Shown here piece after piece: positions 59,100 to 64,000 of a stretch of DNA of 64,000 nucleotides. Under the pieces are notes generated by a model. It saw nothing but the letters and a program-made list of their open reading frames with translations. It was not told the DNA's origin and did not search any database. Source of the stretch: Nocardia brasiliensis NBRC 14402 (GTDB lineage: Bacteria; Actinomycetota; Actinomycetes; Mycobacteriales; Mycobacteriaceae). The stretch is taken from assembly GCF_000308475.2 (NCBI RefSeq), contig NZ_BAFT02000024.1, positions 1 to 64,000 of the forward strand, in the 5' to 3' direction. The first letter of the stretch is position 1. Each line of letters begins with the position of its first letter. Position numbers and translations under genes: made by a program.

Positions 59100-60212
59100 A
59101 TGTGCAACACTGACGCGGTGCAGCCTAAGCGCAGGATTCACTTCGTGGGCAGCTTGCCCGGACAGTTGGACACTCCAGAGAAGGCTATGGCGTTCGCCGT
59201 CGACACCGCCGGTGAATATCTGGACGGCGTGCTACCCGGTGGCGAGGCGGACCCTTATCGCGCCCAGTGGTACATCAGGCCGATCATCGACCGGCTCGAC
59301 AGTATCCCGGCGCTGGCGCCCGTGCGCCGCGGGGATTGGTCGACGCTGCGTTCCCGCAACACCTTTCGGCTCAGGAAGGGCCGGTCGCTGATCGAAGCCG
59401 ATCTCGACGCCGCGCTCGGCTACGCTGCGGAGACCGATCGTGCCCTCGAGGCGCTGGCGGATATGCGGCGCACCGATCCCGGACTGCGCTTTCAGGTGGG
59501 CATACCGACGCCGTTCGTCATCGGCTTCATCGCGTTCGAGGCGCGGATGCTCGTGTGGCGTCGACGTTCGGCGCAGCGCGGCGCGCGAGCCTTCCCTTAT
59601 TACCGCCCGATCGTCGACGCGACTGTCCGGGAGATCGTCCGAATCCATGAGAAGTTGGGGAACAACGTCGTCTTCCAACTCGAGCTGGCCGCGGAGACGC
59701 TCATCTGTGCGCGGATGCCCGGGGCCTTGCGGCAGGGGCCGGCCAACGCGGCAGGCCGGGCGATCGGCCGGCTCGTCGCACGGGCGCCCCACGACGCCCA
59801 CTTCGGCGTCCATCTCTGCTTCGGCAGTCTCGACGACAAGCCGGCCGTGGCGCCGAGATCGGCGGCGGCGGTCGTCGATCTGGCGAACGCGATAGCCCGA
59901 TACTGGCCCGCGGGAAGACATCTCGATTTCGTCCACATGCCCATCGGTGACGGCAAACAGGCGCCGGTTCGGCCGCGGTACTACGCGCCCCTGGCCCGCC
60001 TCGAACTGCCCGCCGATACGCGTGTCGCCGCCGGGCTCGCGCATGCGGCGCAGCCGCTCGCGCAGGCCCGGCAGGCACTGGCGGTCGCGGAGGCGGCCTA
60101 CGGCGGGCCGTTGGACGTTGCGGCGCCCTGCGGTCTAGGGCGCTATACGACCGTCGACCGGGCGCGATCCGCGGTCGCGCACGCGGTAGCCCTGGCGGAA
60201 ACGGATCTGTGA
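59100..60212 (+). CDS. UROD/MetE-like superfamily protein
   Basis: A 370-aa protein, probably a TIM barrel of the UROD/MetE superfamily. It starts IHFVGSLPGQLDTPEKAMAF (compare the GSxP start of MetE-type domains), and later has RFQVGIPTPFVIGFIAF and HLCFGSLDDKPAVAP. No zinc ligand set could be established. A shorter GTG start a few codons downstream is possible. The true substrate is unknown. It is separated from the monooxygenase by 27 bases and could be co-transcribed. Confidence 0.5.
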   Translation: MCNTDAVQPKRRIHFVGSLPGQLDTPEKAMAFAVDTAGEYLDGVLPGGEADPYRAQWYIRPIIDRLDSIPALAPVRRGDWSTLRSRNTFRLRKGRSLIEADLDAALGYAAETDRALEALADMRRTDPGLRFQVGIPTPFVIGFIAFEARMLVWRRRSAQRGARAFPYYRPIVDATVREIVRIHEKLGNNVVFQLELAAETLICARMPGALRQGPANAAGRAIGRLVARAPHDAHFGVHLCFGSLDDKPAVAPRSAAAVVDLANAIARYWPAGRHLDFVHMPIGDGKQAPVRPRYYAPLARLELPADTRVAAGLAHAAQPLAQARQALAVAEAAYGGPLDVAAPCGLGRYTTVDRARSAVAHAVALAETDL

Positions 60213-60553
60213 AACGGTCTTTGGTCACAGTGGCCTTTGTCGGACGTCGCCGACCGAGGTGAACATGCACGGACATGGTGCACACCGTGACGTTCCGAGT
60301 GCAGTCCGGACCGCGGCGAAAGCCGCAGTCGCGCGCCGAGATCCGGTTGCCGGGTCGGCGAAATCGGCGTATATCGGGCTGTCGGTTGCGTCGCGAACAC
60401 CGTTGTGCCGGAGCGCGGTTCGCTCCGGCACAGACCGAAGGGCCGGTTTGAAAGGGGCGCTACGGGGTACGGCGCCACGAATTCCAACACATCCGCGCGC
60501 CAGATCCGTGGAGGAGCACACGCCTGCGGGGGTGATCGGCTACGGTTACACCC
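60213..60553. other. intergenic region with a hairpin
   Basis: No supported gene. A strong hairpin at 60404-60432 (12-base arms TGTGCCGGAGCG / CGCTCCGGCACA, 5-base loop) is the clear feature and should terminate transcription from the left. The rest shows nothing. Confidence 0.5.
60404..60432 (+). terminator. hairpin terminator
   Basis: Perfect 12-base arms with a 5-base loop, no U tract. Confidence 0.6.
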
Positions 60554-61366
60554 GTGGTCGAAGCAACTGAAGGGCCTGCGCCGGAGAACGACCGAAAGCC
60601 GGAACCGTTCGACCCCGGCGCGCTGAACTCTGCGCGGGTGTACGACTACCTATTGGGTGGGAAGGACTATCGCGAGGTCGACGAAGACATGGGCAACGAA
60701 ATGCTCACTCGCGCACCCGAAATCAAGACTGTGGCGTGGTTCGCCCGCAGCTTCATGCTCAAGGCGGTCCAGATGGCCGCCGATGCCGGCATCCGGCAGT
60801 TCATCGATCTCGGCTCGGGTATCCCGACCTCGCCCAACGTGCACGAGGCGGCACGCGAGATCGAGCCTTCGGCGCAGGTGGTGTATGTCGACTACGACCC
60901 GGTCGTGCACGCCCACTGTGACGCGCTGCTGGCCGGCCCGCGCGGCGTCACAGCACTATTGGGCGACATTCGCCATCCCGACGAGATCTTCGATCAGCTG
61001 AAGAACCAGACCCTGATCGATTTCAATGAGCCCGTGGCCATCACCATCATCGGTGTGCTGCACTACGTGATGGACGAAGAGCACCCCGCCGGTATCATCG
61101 CCGCCCTCCGTGACCGGTTGGCGCCGGGCAGTTTGCTGGCGATCACGCACGGGTCCACCTCGTCCGCCCCCGAGGTACTCGAGGTGCTCACGGCTACCAA
61201 GAACACGTCCGCCCAGGTCTGCTTCCGGCCCCCGGCGCAGACGGAAGCCTTCTTGGACGGCTTCGAACTGCTCGAACCCGGCGTGGTCCCGGTGCAGGAG
61301 TGGCTGCGCCCCGACTTGCCGAAAACCCGGATGATCATGGACGCCGCCATCGGCCGCAAACCCTGA
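60554..61366 (+). CDS. SAM-dependent methyltransferase, SAV2177 type (DUF574)
   Basis: A 270-aa actinobacterial methyltransferase. The N-terminal NSARVYDYLLGGKDYREVDE is the mark of this family, followed by motif I FIDLGSGIPTSPNVHE and VYVDYDPVVHAHCDALL and the later GVLHYVMDEEHPAGIIAALR. Start is GTG at 60554. These proteins are numerous in Nocardia and Streptomyces and mostly uncharacterised. It stands alone between a hairpin and the secreted protein gene. Confidence 0.88.
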   Translation: MVEATEGPAPENDRKPEPFDPGALNSARVYDYLLGGKDYREVDEDMGNEMLTRAPEIKTVAWFARSFMLKAVQMAADAGIRQFIDLGSGIPTSPNVHEAAREIEPSAQVVYVDYDPVVHAHCDALLAGPRGVTALLGDIRHPDEIFDQLKNQTLIDFNEPVAITIIGVLHYVMDEEHPAGIIAALRDRLAPGSLLAITHGSTSSAPEVLEVLTATKNTSAQVCFRPPAQTEAFLDGFELLEPGVVPVQEWLRPDLPKTRMIMDAAIGRKP

Positions 61367-61474
61367 GAATCCGGCAGGAACAGGAGTAATGTCGGGTACG
61401 CCAATTTGTTGTTGGCCGCCTGCACATTCGAGCGTGCATCAGGTGCTGTCCCAGTCGATCAAGAGGATGAAATA

Positions 61475-61954
61475 ATGAAGACCCTCACAACTGTCGCTGG
61501 TGTCGTGTCGTCGATCATGACGGTCGCCGTGGTCACGACCGGTGCCTCGGTTGTCAATGCCCCTCTCGCCGCCGCGTCGCCGGGGGATCTCGTCACCGCC
61601 GATGTCCCGACCGTGAACGAACTCGACGACCAGGTCGCGTTCCTGATCGAGCTGCCCGGCTCCGACGAGGCCAAGGCCGCCCATATGGAAGGCGGCATGC
61701 GGGCGGTCGTGGTTGCCCGCACCCTGTACAACATCGGCTGGTATCGGGCTCCGCGCGGGTCGAACGAGATCACCGGTCCGGAAACCCACGAGGGCAACGT
61801 GCACACCGCCATGTTGCGCAGCAAGTCGGCGGGACAGCCGGATCTTGTTGCGCGCGTGGTCTGGAAGCGGATCGACGGTGTCTGGAAGCTGTCCAACAGT
61901 TCCGTCTGCGAGGGCGTCAAGGCCGTCGGGCTGGCCATGGGCTGCGACTTCTGA
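61475..61954 (+). CDS. secreted protein (MTB12-like)
   Basis: A 159-aa exported protein. The signal peptide covers about 1-34 (TLTTVAGVVSSIMTVAVVTT ... AAASPG). The mature domain ends with ARVVWKRIDGVWKLSNSSVC and GVKAVGLAMGC, which resembles the low-molecular-weight antigen MTB12/CFP2 group. The ATG at 61475 has AGAGG upstream and is preferred over 61406. Probably secreted; function unknown. Confidence 0.62.
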   Translation: MKTLTTVAGVVSSIMTVAVVTTGASVVNAPLAAASPGDLVTADVPTVNELDDQVAFLIELPGSDEAKAAHMEGGMRAVVVARTLYNIGWYRAPRGSNEITGPETHEGNVHTAMLRSKSAGQPDLVARVVWKRIDGVWKLSNSSVCEGVKAVGLAMGCDF

Positions 61955-61970
61955 TCGGCCGCCGCGCGCC

Positions 61971-62708
61971 GTGATCGAAATCCGTGACCTCACCCTGGGC
62001 TATCCAGGGGTCACCGTCCTCGAGGTCCCCGAACTGAGCGTGGCAGACGGGGCACTCACCTATCTCATCGGTCTCAACGGCACCGGCAAAACCACGCTGC
62101 TGCGGTGCATCTGCGGCGTCATCACGCCCGCTGTCGGTACGGTCCGGGTCGACGACACCGTCGTCCGGGCCCACCACAGCACACCGGCCTCGCTCGGCAT
62201 GCACCTCAACTACCGAGCCTTCGACCCGCGCCACACCGCGCGTCGGCACCTGCGCTGGATCGCGAGGGCCCGTGGACTGCGCACCGGCCGGGTCGACGAC
62301 GTCCTCGAGCTCGTCGATCTCGTCCGGGTCGCCGACCGACGGCTGGGGCACTATTCGCTCGGCATGCTGCAACGGGTCGGCATCGCCGCCGCACTGCTCT
62401 CCGAGCCGCAGACCCTGCTGCTCGACGAACCGCTCAACGGCCTCGACATCGCGGGTATCCGCTGGATCCGCGGACTGCTGCGCGACCTCGCCGATGCGGG
62501 GACGTGCGTCCTGGTCGCCACCCACCTGCTCGATGAGGTCGAACGCAACGCCGATCACATCGTCATCATCGGAAACGGACGCGTTTTGGCCGACCAGCCG
62601 TTCGCCCACCTCATGAACACCCTGGAGCCCGGCGAGGCCGGCCTCGAAGACGCCTACCTGCGCATCGCCGGCTTGCCCACCGAACTCCCGTCGGGAGTGA
62701 CGCCATGA
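61971..62708 (+). CDS. ABC transporter ATP-binding protein
   Basis: A 245-aa ATPase. Walker A GLNGTGKTTLL, signature YSLGMLQRVGIAAALL, Walker B TLLLDEPLNGLD and the H-loop ATHLLDE are visible. The GTG start at 61971 gives MIEIRDLTLGYPG. It overlaps the permease gene by ATGA. It resembles the drug- or lantibiotic-export type. Not clearly linked to neighbouring genes. Confidence 0.88.
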   Translation: MIEIRDLTLGYPGVTVLEVPELSVADGALTYLIGLNGTGKTTLLRCICGVITPAVGTVRVDDTVVRAHHSTPASLGMHLNYRAFDPRHTARRHLRWIARARGLRTGRVDDVLELVDLVRVADRRLGHYSLGMLQRVGIAAALLSEPQTLLLDEPLNGLDIAGIRWIRGLLRDLADAGTCVLVATHLLDEVERNADHIVIIGNGRVLADQPFAHLMNTLEPGEAGLEDAYLRIAGLPTELPSGVTP

Positions 62709-63544
62709 GCGGCCCCGGCCCGGCCACCCTGATCCGCCGCGGCATCGCCGCCGAATGGACCCGCACCGCGGGACGCAGCTTCCTGTGGACCGTGTCCGTC
62801 CCCCTCACCTTCGCGCTGCCGCTGATCGTCACCTTCGCGATCGCCGCTGTCGCAGAACGACTCGCCGACCTCCCCGGGCAGAGCTATGTGGCCACGGTCT
62901 CCACCACCAACTCCGTGTACTGGGTGATCACCCTGTCCGTGTCGGTCATGATGGTCACCGCCGCCTACGCCCACGCCACCCAATGGCGCGGTCAGACAAG
63001 CGATCTCAACTCCTTCCTGTTTCCCCGGTCCTGGACGGTCGCATTGGCCCGGTGGATGTACTACGGCGTCATCACGGCGATAGCGACGACGGTGCTGCTC
63101 GTCGTCGTCATGGTCACGCTGCCCGCTCAATTCCCCAAAATCTATGGGGCGGTGGACATCACGGATGCCGCCGGGATCCGGTTCCTCTGGACCGTCCCGA
63201 GCTACGCGTTCGCCGCATGTGGTGTGGGCATCGCGGTCGGATCGGTGATCCGTACCCCGTCCGCCGCCATTGCCGTCCTGCTGTTCTGGGTCTATGTCGC
63301 CGAGAACTCCGTCAATCTGCTACCGCACGGCCTCACCCTGCAGGCGTACGCCCCGTTCCTCAACGCCGTCGCCGCCACCGGCCAGGAGGTCGCCTTCCTC
63401 CCGCGCTTCGGCCGTAACGGATCTCTGCTCTATTTCGTCGTCGTCGCCGCGATCCTTTTCGTCGTCACGGCCGCCCTGCCGATCCTGCTTCGCCGCGTGT
63501 CCGGACAGCGCAGAACGACGCTCACCAAATCGAGTGCACCCTGA
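62705..63544 (+). CDS. ABC transporter permease
   Basis: A 279-aa membrane protein with about six helices (LPLIVTFAIAAVAERLADLP, WVITLSVSVMMVTAAYAHAT, GVITAIATTVLLVVVMVTLP, SAAIAVLLFWVYVAENSVNL and LLYFVVVAAILFVVTAALPI). It is coupled to the ATPase by ATGA. An ABC-2 type exporter with unknown substrate. Confidence 0.85.
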   Translation: MSGPGPATLIRRGIAAEWTRTAGRSFLWTVSVPLTFALPLIVTFAIAAVAERLADLPGQSYVATVSTTNSVYWVITLSVSVMMVTAAYAHATQWRGQTSDLNSFLFPRSWTVALARWMYYGVITAIATTVLLVVVMVTLPAQFPKIYGAVDITDAAGIRFLWTVPSYAFAACGVGIAVGSVIRTPSAAIAVLLFWVYVAENSVNLLPHGLTLQAYAPFLNAVAATGQEVAFLPRFGRNGSLLYFVVVAAILFVVTAALPILLRRVSGQRRTTLTKSSAP

Positions 63545-64000
63545 GCTGAGCGTGGTGGCTACGGCGTCGATTGTTCGACCGGGCTCTGTCTCGAAGTCCC
63601 ATGCGCGCGTGCCTAGTTCGGTGTACCTGCCGCGGGAGTTACCGGGATAGTGCTGAGCACGTCGTGTGCCGTACCCGGCTGTAGGTGCACGTCAGGTGTA
63701 TGAGGCGGGTTCCAGCGTGGTCATCTGGCTGTGGTGGCGTCTCGAGCGGCTTGGGAAAGAGAGGGCGGTTGGGGAGCGGACCGGTTGGTCTGGACCAAGC
63801 GACAGATAGGTTGAGGGTCACAGAGGTTTCCTACTGCTCACAGGGGCTACAGCTGCTGTGAACCGTACGGAAGGTCTGTGACCCCGCGACTCACCCACCA
63901 AACACGCCGAGCCACAACGCCACCCACCCGAAACCGCTGACACCTCGTCAAGGAACTCTCGAAACAGCACCACAGCCAGACGACCACGCCGGAACCCCAC
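63545..64000. other. non-coding tail of the window
   Basis: After the permease no supported gene is seen. A minus-strand frame enters from the right edge and ends at 63818 (60 codons); it has no recognisable domain and could be a fragment of a gene outside the window or chance. Confidence 0.35.

Noticed and set aside
1..64000. CRISPR arrays, tRNA or rRNA genes, insertion sequences and attachment sites
   Set aside because: I scanned for direct repeats with spacers, cloverleaf patterns and transposase-like proteins and found none convincing; a computed search would be needed to exclude small or degenerate ones.

Overview
The window is high-GC actinobacterial DNA with short AT-rich intergenic islands. 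Several genes point to the Mycobacteriales, most likely Nocardia: a ClpC C-terminus, a DUF3558-type lipoprotein, a SAV2177-type methyltransferase, an MTB12-like secreted protein, and many GTG starts with GGAGG sites. The genus is inferred, not proven.

From about 0.4 to 42.2 kb lies what reads as one biosynthetic gene cluster for an enediyne. Its anchor is a complete minus-strand enediyne cassette (42.1 to 31.6 kb): E3 (DUF1702/UnbL), E4 (UnbV), E5 (UnbU), the iterative polyketide synthase PKSE (1974 aa; KS-AT-ACP-KR-DH-PPTase) and the E10 hot-dog thioesterase. The first four genes overlap by 4 bp or sit 3 bp apart.

Upstream of the cassette is a plus-strand sulfur and methyl-transfer operon (25.5 to 30.5 kb): an aromatic-amino-acid-hydroxylase-like protein, a SufS-type cysteine desulfurase, a SAM methyltransferase, a gamma-family Cys/Met PLP enzyme and a homocysteine S-methyltransferase. 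A CPFC flavoenzyme resembling dithiol oxidases (11.3 kb) and a P450 (9.3 kb) fit with it. Together they suggest a product carrying a thiol, disulfide or polysulfide, such as a calicheamicin-like trigger; this is inference. An HxlR/SCP2 regulator sits between this operon and the cassette.

The left part (0.5 to 25.5 kb) has an unusual, duplicated gene set: three oligopeptide-binding (SBP_bac_5) proteins without signal peptides and without ABC partners, three SRPBCC/START-like proteins (the fold of CalC-type self-sacrifice resistance proteins), two calerythrin-like four-EF-hand proteins and two paralogous small beta-propellers. It also has a PRMT-like methyltransferase, a DUF885-like metallopeptidase, an MFS exporter, a class V aminotransferase-fold enzyme, an adenosine-deaminase-fold enzyme and an ABC1 kinase. 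One operon (22.1 to 16.3 kb) couples the aminotransferase-fold enzyme and a cytoplasmic SBP to a soluble histidine kinase, a response regulator without a DNA-binding domain, and a small membrane protein. A related AT-rich element (roughly TAGATA-N2-TATATGTTA, with AAGT/ACTT palindromes) recurs in the cluster's intergenic regions and was not seen to the right of 42.2 kb.

From 42.6 kb onward the genes look like ordinary chromosome: a Rob-like AraC regulator, hypothetical proteins, a NarL-type two-component system, a three-gene locus whose main product is a membrane-anchored Lon-like peptidase fused to a beta-propeller, a DUF3558 lipoprotein, an ABC transporter overlapping its own two-component system, an FAD monooxygenase, a UROD/MetE-like protein, a SAV2177-type methyltransferase, an MTB12-like secreted protein and a second ABC transporter. 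No tRNA, rRNA, CRISPR array or transposase was recognised.
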